This document shows positions 46,548 through 61,500 of a stretch of DNA of 64,000 nt, one piece after another (position 1 is the stretch's first letter; each line of letters starts with the position of its first letter). This stretch comes from Aphis gossypii. Its lineage: Eukaryota > Arthropoda > Insecta > Hemiptera > Aphididae. The position numbers and the translations under genes were made by a program. Below the pieces are notes generated by a model. The model worked only from the letters and a program-made list of their open reading frames with translations. It did no database searches and had not been told where the DNA came from. The DNA is taken from assembly GCF_020184175.1 (NCBI RefSeq), contig NC_065533.1, positions 15,770,695 through 15,834,694 on the forward strand. The letters run 5' to 3'.

Positions 46548-49500
46548 AGACTTCCAGAGTAAGCTTTGGTTCTTAGCTTTTTTCCATATTATGCCATTGA
46601 CGTCAATCTTTATAGTCCAGAATCCATTAAAAACATTAAAACGCTGGGAATCCGAAAGGAATGTTTCGCTTAAGAATGTATTTATTATTGATAAGCTGTA
46701 TTCATTTAAGATTATGGAGTACCAAAATTTTATCCATTATCCAGATATTTTTTGGGGTTCATGTAAGGGATTACAATAATGACATATCTGTAATGAGAAT
46801 TCTAGTAAGCTATGGTTCTTAGCTTTTTTCCATATTTGTTCATTTAAGTCCATTTTTTATAGGCGAATCATTAACAACAATGAAAACGCTTTGGAATCAA
46901 GATAAAGAGTCTCAATTACGATATTAATTAAGATCATTTGATAAATTCATTCAACATCAGGGAATTTCGTAACTTTAAATCTGATTTCAGAGAGTTTTAA
47001 GGATTGGGAGGAAGGGGGATTATAAAAGTGTTAATTTTATGGTAATTTAAGTAAACTTTAGGTCCAGTGGCTTTTTTCCTATTTGATCCATTATTTAAGT
47101 CCATTTTTTATAGCCAGAATCCATTAACAACAATAGAACGCTTGGGAATCAAGAAAAAAAGACTCAATTACGATATAATTAAAGATCAATTGATGTATAT
47201 TCATTCAATATCAGAGAATTTCATAACTTTAAATTCCATTCAAGATTAATTTTAGGGATTCTGCGAAGGGTTAATATAAAAGTGTTACTCTTATGGTAAT
47301 TAAGAAACTTTAGGTCCAGTGGCTTTTTTCCATATTTGATCCATTTAAGTCCATTTTATTTATAGCCAGAATCCATTAACAACAATAGAACGCTTGGGAA
47401 TCAAGAAAAAAAGACTCAATTACGATATTAATTAACGATCAATTGATAAAATTCATTCAATATCAGGGAATTTCATAACTTTAAATCCAATTTCCAGATA
47501 ATTTTAGGGATTCTGCGAAGGGTTATATAAAAGCAATACTCTTATGGTAATTAAGTAAACTTTAGGTCCAGTGGCTTTTTTCCATATTTGATCCATTTAA
47601 GTCCATTTGGTACTGTCGGAATCCATTAAAAACATTAAACGATTGGGAATCCAGAACCAATGTTTCGCTTAAGAAATGTATTTATTATTGATAAGCTGTA
47701 GTTATTTAATAATCATGGAATATCAAAAATTTTATCCATTATCCAGATATTTACTGGTGTCATGCAATGGATTACAATAATGACATAACTGTAATGAGAT
47801 TTGTAGTAAGCTATGGTTCTTAGCTGTTTTCCATATTTGTTCCATTTAAGTCCATTTTTTATAGCCAGAATTCATTAACAACAATGAGACGCTTGGGAAT
47901 CAAGATAAAGAGTCTCAGTTAAGATATTAATTAATGATCAATTAATAAAATTCATTCAAAACCAGGGAATTTCATAACTTTAAATCCAATTTCAAGATAG
48001 TTTTCAGGATTCTGCGAAGGGTTATTATAAAAGCGTTACTCTAATGGTAATATAAGTAAACTTTAGGTCCAAAGGCTTTTTTCCATATTTGATCCATTTA
48101 AATCCATTTTTTATGGTCGGAATCCATTAAAAACATTAAAACGCTTGGGGATCCAGAACGAATGTTTCGCTTAAGAAATGTATTTATTATTGATAAGCTG
48201 TATTCATTTAATATCATGGAATATCAAAAATTTTATCCATTATCCAGATATTTACTGGGGTTTAGTAAGGAATTAAAATAATGATATAACTTTAATGATA
48301 CTTCCAGTAAGCTTTGGTTCTTAGCTTTTTTCCATATTTGTTCCATTTAAGTCCATTTTTTATAGCAGTAATCCATTATCAACAATGAAACGCTTGGGAA
48401 TCAAGATAAAGAGTCTCAATTACGATATTAATTAAAGATCATTTGATAAAATTCATTCAACATCAGGGAATTTCGTAACTTTAAATCTGATTTCAAGATA
48501 GTTTTAAGGATTCTGGGAAGGGTTATTATAAAAGTGTTACTCTTATGGTAATTTAAGTAAACTTTAGGTCCAGTGGATTTTTTCCATATTTGATCCATTT
48601 AAGTCCATTTTGTACTGTAGGAATCCATTAAAAACATTAAAACGCTTGGGAATCCAGAACGCATGTTTCGCTTAAGAAATGTATTCTTTATAAATAAGCT
48701 GTATTTATTTACAATCAGTGAATATCAAAAATATTATCCATTATCCAGATATTTACTGGGGTTCAAGCAAGGGATTACAATAATGACATAACTGTAATGA
48801 GAATTCCAGTAAGCTATGGTTCTTAGCTGTTTTAAATATTTGTTCCATTTAAGTCCATTTTTTATAGCCAGAATCCATTAACAACAATAGAACGCTTGGG
48901 AATCAAGAAAAAGAGTCTCAATTACGATATTAATTAAAGATCAATTGATAAAATTCATTCAATATCAGGGAATTTCATAACTTTAAATCCAATTTCAAGA
49001 TAGTTTTCAGGATTCTGCGAAGGGTTATTATAAAAACGTTACTCTTATGGTAATTTAAGTAAAATTTAGGTCCAGTGGCTTTTTTCCATATTTGATCCAT
49101 TTAAGTCCATTTTTATAGGCAGAATTCATTAACAACAATGAAACGCTTTGGAATCAAGATAAAGAGTCTCAATTACGATAGTAATTAAAGATCATTTGAT
49201 AAAATTCATTCAACATCAGGGAATTTCATAACTTTAAATCTGATTTCAAGATAGTTTTAAGGATTCTGCGAAGGGTTATTATAAAACTGTTACTTTTATG
49301 GTAATTTAAGTAAACTTTAGGTCCAGTGGCTTTTTTCCATATTTGATCCATTTAAGTCCATTTTTTATAGCCAGAATCCATTAACAACAATAGAACGCTT
49401 GGGAATCAAGAAAAAAAAGACTCAATTAGATATTAATTAAAGATCAATTGATAAAATTCATTCAATATCAGGGAATTTCATAACTTTAAATCCAATTTCC

Positions 49501-52500
49501 AGATTTAATTAGGGTTCTGCGAAGGGTTATTATAAAAGCGTTACTCTTATGGTAATTTAAGTAAACTTTAGGTCCAGTGGCTTTTTTCATATTTGATCCA
49601 TTTAAGTCCATTTTTACTGTCGGAATCCATTAAAAACATTAAAACGATTGGGAATCCAGAACGAATGTTTCGCTTAAGAAATGTATTTATTATTGATAAG
49701 CTGTATTTAATTAATATCATGGAATATCAAAAATTTTATCCATTATCCAGATATTTACTGGGGTTCAAGCAATGGATTACAATAATGACATAACTGCAAT
49801 GAGAATTCCATTAAGCTATGGTTCTTAGCTGTTTTCCATATTTATTCCATTTAAGTCCATTTTTATAGCCAGTATCCATTAACAACTATAGAACGCTTGG
49901 GAATCAAGATAAAGAGTCTCAGTTAAGATATTAATTAATGATCAATTTATAAAATTCATTCAAAACGAGGGAATTTAATAACTTTAAATCCAATTTCAAG
50001 ATAGTTTTAAGGATTCTGCGAAGGGTTATTATAAAAGCGTTACTCTTATGGTAATTTAAGTAAACTTTAGGTCCAGTGGCTTTTTTCCATATTTGATCCA
50101 TTTAAGTCCATTTTGTACTGTCGGAATCCATTAAAAACATTAAAACGCTTGGGAATCCAGAACGAATGTTTCGCTTAAGAAATGTATTCTTTATAAATAA
50201 GCTGTATTTATTTAATATCATGGAATATCAAAAATTTTATCCATTATCCAGATATTTACTGGGGTTCAAGCAAGGGATTACAATAATGACATAACTGTAA
50301 TGAGAATTCCAGTAAGCTATGGTTCTTAGCTGTTTTCCATATTTGTTCCATTTAAGTCCATTTTTTATAGCCAGAATCCATTAACAACAATAGAACGCTT
50401 GGGAATCAAGAAAAAAAGTCTCAATTACGATATTAATTAAAGATCAATTGATAAAATTCATTCAATATCAGGGAATTTCATAACTTTAAATCCAATTTCA
50501 AGATAGTTTTCAGGATTCTGCGAAGGGTTATTATAAAAGCGTTACTCTTATGGTAATTTAAGTAAAATTTAGGTCCAGTGGCTTTTTTCCATATTTGATC
50601 CATTTAAGTCCATTTTTTATAGTCGGAATCCATTAAAAACATTAAAACGATTGGGAATCCAGAACGAATGTTTCGCTTAAGAAATGTATTCTTTATAAAT
50701 AAGCTGTATTTATTTAATATCATGGAATATCAAAAATTTTATCCATTATCCAGATATTTACTGGGGTTCAAGTAAGGAATTAAAACAATGACATAACTGT
50801 AATGAGACTTCCAGTAAGCTTTGGTTCTTAGCTTTTTTCCATATTTATGCCATTGACGTCCAATCTTTATAGTCAGAATCCATTAAAAACATTAAAACGC
50901 TTGGGAATCCGAAAGGAATGTTTCGCTTAAGAAATGTATTTATTATTGATAAGCTGTATTCATTTAAGATCATGGAGTACCAAAATTTTATCCATTATCC
51001 AGATATTTTTTGGGGTTCATGTAAGGGATTACAATAATGACATATCTGTAATGAGAATTCTAGTAAGCTATGGTTCTTAGCTTTTTTCCATATTTGTTCC
51101 ATTTAAGTCCATTTTTTATAGGAGAATTCATTAACAACAATGAAACGCTTGGAATCAAGATAAAGAGTCTCAATACGATAGGAATTAAGATCATTTGATA
51201 AAATTCATTCAATCAGGGAATTTCATAACTTTAAATCTGATTTCAAGATAGTTTTAAGGATTCTGCAAGAAGGGTTATTATAAAAGTTTACTTTATGGTA
51301 TTTAAGTAAACTTTAGGTCCAGTGGCTTTTTTCCATATTTGATCCATTTAAGTCCATTTTTTATAGCCAGAATCCATTAACAACAATAGAACGCTTGGGA
51401 ATCAAGAAAAAAAGACTCAATTACGATATTAATTAAAGATCAATTGATAAAATTCATTCAAAACCAGGGAATTTCGTAACTTTAAATCTGATTTCAAGAT
51501 AGTTTTAAGGATTCTGGGAAGGGTTATTATAAAAGTGTTACTCTTATGGTAATTTAAGTAAACTTTAGGTCCAGTGGTTTTTCCATATTTGATCCATTTA
51601 AGTCCATTTTGTATAGTCGGCATCTATTAAAAACATTAAAACGCTTGGGAATCCAGAACGAATGTTTCGCTTAAGAAATGTTTTCTTATTAATAAGCTGT
51701 ATTTATTTAAAATCAGGGAATATCATCAATATTATCCATTATCCAGATATTTACTGAGGTTCAAGTAAGTGATTACAATAATGACTGTATTTTAAAGAGA
51801 AATCCAGTAAGCTATGGTTTTTAGCAGTTTTCCATATTTGTTCCAATTAAGTCCATATTTTATAGCCAGAATTCATTAACAACAATAAAACGCTTGGGAA
51901 TCAAGAAAAAAAGTCTGAATACGATATTAATTAAGATCAATTGATAAAATTCATTCAATATCAGGGAATTTCATAACTTTAAATCCAATTTCCAGATAGT
52001 TTAAGGGATTCTGCGAAGGGTTATTATAAAAGCGTTACTCTATGGTAATTTAAGTAAACATTAGGTCCAGATGCTTTTTTCCATATTTGATCCATTTAAG
52101 TCCATTTTTACTGTCGGAAACCATTAAAAACATTAAAACGCTTGGGAATCCAGAACGAATGTTTCGCTTAAGAAATGTATTTATTTTTGATAAGCTGTAT
52201 TTATTTAATATCATAGAATATCAAAATTTTATCCATTATCCAGATATTTACTGGGGTTCAAGCAATGGATTACAATAATGACATAACTGTAATGAGAATT
52301 CCAGTAGCTATGGTTCTTAGCTGTTTTCCATATTTGTTCCAATTAAGTCCATTCTTTATAGCCAGAATTCATTAACAACAATGAAACGCTTGGGAATCAA
52401 GAAAAAGAGTCTCAGTTAGATATTAATTAAAGATCATTTGATAAAATTCATTCAATATCAGGGAATTTCATAACTTTAAATCCAATTTCCAGATAGTTTT

Positions 52501-55500
52501 AGGGATTCTGCGAAGGGTTATTGTAAAAGCGTTACTCTTATGGTAATTTAAGTAAACATTAGGTCCAGTGGCTTCTTTCAATATTTGATCCATTTAAGTC
52601 CATTTTGTACTGTCGGATCCAAAAAACATTAAAACGCTTGGGAATCCAGAACGAAGTTTCGCTTAAGAAATGTTTTCTTTATAAATAAGCTGTATTTATT
52701 TAAAATCAGGGAATTTTAACAACACTATCCATTATCCAAATATTTACTGAGGTTCAAGTAAGTGATTACAATAATGACATAACTGTAATGAGAATTCTAG
52801 TAAGCTATGGTTCTTGGCTTTTTTCCATATTTGTTCCATTTAAGTCCATTTTTTATAGCCAGAATTCATTAACAACAATGAGACGCTTGGGAATCAAGAT
52901 AAAGAGTCTCAGTTAAGATATTAATTAATGATCAATTAATAAAATTCATTCAAAACCAGGGAATTTCATAACTTTAAATCTGATTTCAAGATAGTTTTAA
53001 GGATTCTGCGAAGGGTTATTATAAAAGTGTTACTTTTATGGTAATTTAAGTAAACTTTAGGTCCAGTGGCTTTTTTCCATATTTGATCCATTTAAGTCCA
53101 TTTTTTATAGCCAGAATCCATTAACAACAATAGAACGCTTGGGAATCAAGAAAAAAAGACTCAATTACGATATTAATTAAAGATCAATTGATAAAATTCA
53201 TTCAATATCAGGGAATTTCATAACTTTAAATCCAATTTCCAGATAATTTTAGGGATTCTGCGAAGGGTTATTATAAAAGCGTTACTCTTATGGTAATTTA
53301 AGTAAACTTTAGGTCGAGTGTCTTTTTTCCCATATTGATCCATTTAATTCCATTTGGTACTGTCGGAATCCATTAAAAACATTAAAACGATTGGGAATCC
53401 AGAACCAATGTTTCGCTTAAGAATGTATTTATTATTGATAAGCTGTATTTATTTAATATCATGGAATATCAAACATTTTATCCATTATCCAGATATTTAC
53501 TGGTGTTCATGCAATGGATTACAATAATGACATAACTGTTAATGAGATTTGTAGTAAGCTATGGTTCTTAGCTGTTTTCCATATTTGTTCCATTTAAGGT
53601 CCATTTTTTATAGCCAGAATTCATTAACAACAATGAGACGCTTGGAATCAAGATAAAGAGTCTCAGTTAAGATATTAATTAATGATCAATTAATAAAATT
53701 CATTCAAAACCAGGGAATTTCATAACTTTAAATCCAATTTCAAGATAGTTTTCAGATTCTGCGAAGGGTTATTATAAAAGCGTTACTCTTATGGTAATTT
53801 AAGTAAACATTAGGTCCAGTGGCTTTTTTCCATATTTGATCCATTTAAGTCCATTTTGTACTGTCGGAATCCATTAAAAACATTAAAACGCTTGGGAATC
53901 CGAAAGGAATGTTTCGCTTAAGAAATGTATTTATTATTGATAAGCTGTATTCATTTAAGATCATGGAGTACCAAAATTTTATCCATTATCCAGATATTTA
54001 CTGGTGTTCATGCAATGGATTACAATAATGACATAACTGTAATGAGATTTGTAGTAAGCTATGGTTCTTAGCTGTTTTCCATATTTGTTCCATTTAAGTC
54101 CATTTTTTATAGCCAGAATTCATTAACAACATGAGACGCTTGGGAATCAAGATAAAGAGTCTCAGTTAAGATATTAATTAATGATCAATTAATAAAATTC
54201 ATTCAAAACCAGGGATTTCATAACTTTAATCCAATTTCAAGATAGTTTTAAGGATTATGGGAAGGGTTATTATAAAAGTGTTACTCTTATGGTAATTTAA
54301 GTAAACTTTAGGTCCAGTGGCTTTTTTCCATATTTGATCCATTTATGTCCATTTTGTATAGTCGGCATCTATTAAAAACATTCAAACGCTTGGGAATCCA
54401 GAACGAATGTTTCGCTTAAGAAATGTTTTCTTTATTAATAAGCTGTATTTATTTAAAATCAGGAATATCATCAATATTATCCATTATCCAGATATTTACT
54501 GAGGTTCAAGTAAGTGATTACAATAATGACTGTATTTTAAAGAGAAATCCAGTAAGCTATGGTTTTTAGCAGTTTTCCATATTTGTTCCAATTAAGTCCA
54601 TATTTTACAGCAGAATTCATTAACAACAATAAAACGCTTGGGAATCAAGAAAAAAAGTCTGAATTACGATATTAATTAAAGATCAATTGATAAAATTCAT
54701 TCAATATCAGGGAATTTCATAACTTTAAATCCAATTTCCAGATAGTTTAAGGGATTCTGCGAAGGGTTATTATAAAAGCGTTACTCTTATGGTAATTTAA
54801 GTAAACATTAGGTCCAGAGGCTTTTTTCCATATTTGATCCATTTAAGTCCATTTTGTACTGTCGGAAACCATTAAAAACATTAAAACGCTTGGGAATCCA
54901 GAACGAATGTTTCGCTTAAGAAATGTATTTATTTTTGATAAGCTGTATTTATTTAATATCATGGAATATCAAAAATTTTATCCATTATCCAGATATTTAC
55001 TGGGGTTCAAGCAATGGATTACAATAATGACATAACTGTAATGAGAATTCCAGTAAGCTATGGTTCTTAGCTGTTTTCCATATTTGTTCCAATTAAGTCC
55101 ATTTTTTATAGCCAGAATTCTTTTACAACAATGAAACGCTTGGGAATCAAGAAAAGAGTCTCAGTTAAGATATTAATTAAAGATCAATTGATAAAATTCA
55201 TTCAATATCAGGGAATTTCATAACTTTAAATCCATTTCCAGATAGTTTTAGGGATTCTGCGAAGGGTTATTGTAAAAGCGTTACTCTATGGTAATTTAAG
55301 TAAACATTAGGTCCAGTGGCTTCTTTCAATTTTGATCCATTTAAGTCCATTTTGTACTGTCGGAATCCATTAAAAACATTAACACGCTTGGGAATCCAGA
55401 ACGAAAGTTTCGCTTAAGAAATGTTTTCTTTATAAATAAGCTGTATTTATTTAAAATCAGGGAATTTTAACAACACTATCCATTATCCAAATATTTACTG

Positions 55501-58500
55501 AGGTTCAAGTAAGTGATTACAATAATGACATAACTGTAATGAGAATTCTAGTAAGCTATGGTTCTTGGCTTTTTTCCATATTTGTGCCATTGACGTCCAA
55601 TTTTTATAGTCAGAATCCATTAATAACCTTAAAGCGCTTGGATTCCAAATGGAATGTTTCGCTTAAGAAATGTATTCTTTATAAATAAGTGTATTTATTT
55701 ACAATCAGTGAATATCAAAAATATATCCATTATCCAGATATTACTGGGGTTCAAGCAATGGATTACAATAATGACATAACTGTAATGAGAACTTCAGTAA
55801 GCTATGGTTCTTAGCTGTTTTCCATATTTGTTCCATTTAAGTCCATTTTTTATAGCCAGAATTCATTAACAACAATGAGACGCTTGGGAATCAAGATAAA
55901 GAGTCTCAGTTAAGATATTAATTAATGATCAATTAATAAAATTCATTCAAAACCAGGGAATTAATACTTTAAATCTGATTTCAAGATAGTTTTAAGGTTC
56001 TGCGAAGGGTTATTATAAAAGTGTTACTTTTATGGTAATTTAAGTAAACTTTAGGTCCGTGGCTTTTTTCCATATTTGATCCATTTAAGTCCATTTTTTA
56101 TAGCAGAATCCATTAACAACAATAGAACGCTGGAAATCAAGAAAAAAAGACTCAATTACGATATTAATTAAAGATCAATTGATAAAATTCATTCAATATC
56201 AGGGAATTTCATAACTTTAAATCCAATTTCCAGATAATTTTAGGGATTCTGCGAAGGGTTATTATAAAAGCGTTACTCTTATGGTAATTTAAGTAAACTT
56301 TAGGTCGAGTGTCTTTTTTCCATATTTGATCCATTTAATTCCATTTGGTACTGTCGGAATCCATTAAAAACATTAAAACGATTGGGAATCCAGAACCAAT
56401 GTTTCGCTTAAGAAATGTATTTATTATTGATAAGCTGTATTTATTTAATATCATGGAATATCAAACATTTTATCCATTATCCAGATATTACTGGTGTTCA
56501 TGCAATGGATTACAATAATGACATAACTGTAATGAGATTGTAGTAAGCTATGGTTCTTAGCTGTTTTCCATATTTGTTCCATTTAAGTCCATTTTTTATA
56601 GCCAGAATTCATTAACAACAATGAGACGCTTGGGAATCAAGATAAAGAGTCTCAGTTAAGATATTAATTAATGATCAAAATAAAATTCATTCAAAACCAG
56701 GGAATTTCATAACTTTAAATCCAATTTCAGATAGTTTTCAGGATTCTGCGAAGGGTTATTATAAAAGCGTTACTCTTATGGTAATTTAAGTAAACATTAG
56801 GTCCAGTGGCTTTTTTCCATATTTGATCCATTTAAGTCCATTTTGTACTGTCGGAATCCATTAAAACATTAAAACGCTGGGAATCCGAAAGGAATGTTTC
56901 GCTTAAGAAATGTATTTATTATTGATAAGCTGTATTCATTTAAGATCATGGAGTACCAAAATTTTATCCATTATCCAGATATTTACTGGTGTTCATGCAA
57001 TGGATTACAATAATGACATAACTGTAATGAGATTTGTAGTAAGCTATGGTTCTTAGCTGTTTTCCATATTTGTTCCATTTAAGTCCATTTTTTATAGCCA
57101 GAATTCATTAACAACAATGAGACGCTTGGGAATCAAGATAAAGAGTCTCAGTTAAGATATTAATTAATGATCAATTAATAAAATTCATTCAAAACCAGGG
57201 AATTTCATAACTTTAAATCCAATTTCAAGATAGTTTTAAGGATTATGGGAAGGGTTATTATAAAAGTGTTACTCTTATGGTAATTTAAGTAAACTTTAGG
57301 TCCAGTGGCTTTTTTCCATATTTGATCCATTTATGTCCATTTTGTATAGTCGGCATCTATTAAAAACATTCAAACGCTTGGGAATCCAGAACGAATGTTT
57401 CGCTTAAGAAATGTTTTCTTTATTAATAAGCTGTATTTATTTAAAATCAGGGAATATCATCAATATTATCCATTATCCAGATATTTACTGAGGTTCAAGT
57501 AAGTGATTACAATAATGACTGTATTTTAAAGAGAAATCCAGTAAGCTATGGTTTTTAGCAGTTTTCCATATTTGTTCCAATTAAGTCCATATTTTACAGC
57601 AAGAATTCATTAACAACAATAAAACGCTTGGGAATCAAGAAAAAAAGTCTGAATTACGATATTAATTAAAGATCAATTGATAAAATTCATTCAATATCAG
57701 GGAATTTCATAACTTTAAATCCAATTTCCAGATAGTTTAAGGGATTCTGCGAAGGGTTATTATAAAAGCGTTACTCTTATGGTAATTTAAGTAAACATTA
57801 GGTCCAGAGGCTTTTTTCATATTTGATCCATTTAAGTCCATTTTGTACTGTCGGAAACCATTAAAACATTAAAACGCTTGGGAATCCAGAACGAATGTTT
57901 CGCTTAAGAAATGTATTTATTTTTGATAAGCTGTATTTATTTAATATCATGGAATATCAAAAATTTTATCCATTATCCAGATATTTACTGGGGTTCAAGC
58001 AATGGATTACAATAATGACATAACTGTAATGAGAATTCCAGTAAGCTATGGTTCTTAGCTGTTTTTCAATTTGTTCCAATTAGTCATTTTTTATAGCCAG
58101 AATTCATTAACAACAATGAAACGCTTGGGAATCAAGAAAAGAGTCTCAGTTAAGATATTAATTAAAGATCAATTGATAAAATTCATTCAATATCAGGGAA
58201 TTTCATAACTTTAAATCCAATTTCCAGATAGTTTTAGGGATTCTGCGAAGGGTTATTGTAAAAGCGTTACTCTTATGGTAATTTAACGTAAAATTAGGTC
58301 CAGTGGCTTCTTTCAATATTTGATCCATTTAAGTCCATTTTGTACTGTCGGAATCCATTAAAACATTAAAACGCTTGGGAATCCAGAACGAAGTTTCGCT
58401 TAAGAAATGTTTTCTTTATAAATAAGCTGTATTTATTTAAAATCAGGGAATTTTAACAACACTATCCATTATCAAAATATTTACTGAGGTTCAAGTAAGT

Positions 58501-61500
58501 GATTACAATAATGACATAACTGTAATGAGAATTTAGTAAGCTATGTTCTCTGGTTTTTTCCATATTTGTGCCATTGACGTCCAATTTTTATAGTCAGAAT
58601 CCATTAATAACCTTAAAGCGCTTGGGATTCCAAATGGAATGTTTCGCTTAAGAAATGTATTCTTATAAATAAGCTGTATTTATTTACAATCAGTGAATAT
58701 CAAAAATATTATCCATTATCCAGATATTTACTGGGGTTCAAGCAATGGATTACAATAATGACATAACTGTAATGAGAACTTCAGTAAGCTATGGTTCTTA
58801 GCTGTTTTCCATATTTGTTGCAATTAAGTCCTTTTTTATAGCCGAATTCATTAACAACAATGAAACCTTGGGAATCAAGAAAAAGAGTCTCAGTAAGATA
58901 TTAATTAATGATCAATTAATAAAGTTCATCAAAGTCGGGGAATTCATAACTTTAAATCCAATTTCAAGATAGCTTTAAGGATTCTGCGAAGGGGTTATAA
59001 TAAATCGTTACTATAATGGTATTCAAGTAAACTTTAGGTCCAGTGGCTTTTTTCCATATTTGATCCATTAAGTCCATTTTGTATAGTCGGCATCTATTAA
59101 AAACATTCAAACGCTTGGGAATCCAGAACGAATGTTTCGCTTAAGAAATGTTTTCTTTATTAATAAGCTGTATTTATTTAAAATCAGGGAATATCATCAA
59201 TATTATCCATTATCCAGATATTTACTGAGGTTCAAGTAAGTGATTACAATAATGACTGTATTTTAAAGAGAAATCCAGTAAGCTATGGTTTTTAGCAGTT
59301 TTCCATATTTGTTCCAATTAAGTCCATATTTTACAGCCAGAATTCATTAACAACAATAAAACGCTTGGGAATCAAGAAAAAAAGTCTGAATTACGATATT
59401 AATTAAAGATCAATTGATAAAATTCATTCAATATCAGGGAATTTCATAACTTTAAATCCAATTTCCAGATAGTTTTAGGGATTCTGCGAAGGGTTATTGT
59501 AAAAGCGTTACTCTTATGGTAATTTAAGTAAACATTAGGTCCAGTGGCTTCTTTCAATATTTGATCCATTTAAGTCCATTTTGTACTGTCGGAATCCATT
59601 AAAAACATTAAAACGCTTGGGAATCCAGAACGAAAGTTTCGCTTAAGAAATGTTTTCTTTATAAATAAGCTGTATTTATTAAAATCCAGGGAATTTTAAC
59701 AACACTATCCATTATCCAAATATTTACTGAGGTTCAAGTAAGTGATTACAATAATGACATAACTGTAATGAGAATTCTAGTAAGCTATGGTTCTTGGCTT
59801 TTTTCCATATTTGTTCCATTTAAGTCCATTTTTTATAGCCAGAATTCATTAACAACAATGAGACGCTTGGGAATCAAGATAAAGAGTCTCAGTTAAGATA
59901 TTAATTAATGATCAATTAATAAAATTCATTCAAAACCAGGGAATTTCATAACTTTAAATCTGATTTCAAGATAGTTTTAAGGATTCTGCGAAGGGTTATT
60001 ATAGAAGTGTTATTTTTATGGTAATTTAAGTAAACTTTAGGTCCAGTGGCTTTTTTCCATATTTGATCCATTTAAGTCCATTTTTTATAGCCAGAATCCA
60101 TTAACAACAATAGAACGCTTGGGAATCAAGAAAAAAAGACTCAATTACGATATTAATTAAAGATCAATTGATAAAATTCATTCAATATCAGGGAATTTCA
60201 TAACTTTAAATCCAATTTCCAGATAATTTTAGGGATTCTGCGAAGGGTTATTATAAAAGCGTTACTCTTATGGTAATTTAAGTAAACTTTAGGTCCAGTG
60301 GCTTTTTTCCATATTTGATCCATCATTAATTCCTTTGGTACTGTCGGAATCCATTAAAAACATTAAAACGATTGGGAATCCAGAACAATGTTTCGCTTAA
60401 AAATGTATATTATTGATAAGCTGTATTTATTTAATATCATGGAATATCAAACATTTTATCCATTATCCAGATATTTACTGGTGTTCATGCAATGGATTAC
60501 AATAATGACATAACTGTAATGAGATTTGTAGTAAGCTATGGTTCTTAGCTGTTTTCCATATTTGTTCCATTTAAGTCCATTTTTTATAGCCAGAATTCAT
60601 TAACAACAATGAGACGCTTGGGAATCAAGATAAAGAGTCTCAGTTAAGATATTAATTAATGATCAATTAATAAAATTCATTCAAAACCAGGGAATTTCAT
60701 AACTTTAAATCCAATTTCAAGATAGTTTTCAGGATTCTGCGAAGGGTTATTATAAAAGCGTTACTCTTATGGTAATTTAAGTAAACTTTAGGTCAAGTGG
60801 CTTTTTTCCATATTTGATCCATTTAAGTCCATTTTGTACCGTCGGAATCCATAAAAAACATTAAAACGCTTGGGAATCCAGAACGAATGTTTCGCTTAAG
60901 AAATGTATTTATTATTGATAAGCTGTTTTTAATTAATATCATGGAATATCAAAAATTTTATCCATTATCCAGGTTTTTACTGGGGTTCAAGCAAGGGATT
61001 ACAATAATGACATAACTGTAATGAGAATTCCAGTAAGCTATGGTTCTTAGCTGTTTTCCATATTTGTTCCATTTAAGTCCATTTTTTATAGCCAGAATCC
61101 ATTAACAACAATAGAACGCTTGGGAATCAAGAAAAAAAGTCTCAATTAAGATATTAATTAAAGATCAATTGATAAAATTCATTCAATATCAGGGAATTTC
61201 ATAACTTAAATCCAATTTCCAGATAGTTTTAGGGATTTTGCGAAGGGTTATTGTAAAAGCGTTACTCTTATGGTAATTTAGTAAACATTAGGTCCAGTGG
61301 CTTCTTTCAATATTTGATCCTTTAAGTCCATTTTGTACTGTCGGAATCCATTAAAAACATTAAAACGCTTGGGAATCCAGAACGAAAGTTTCGCTTAGAA
61401 ATGTTTTCTTTATAATAAGCTGTATTTATTTAAAATCAGGGAATTTTAAAACACTATCCATTATCCAAATATTTACTGAGGTTCAAGTAAGTGATTACAA

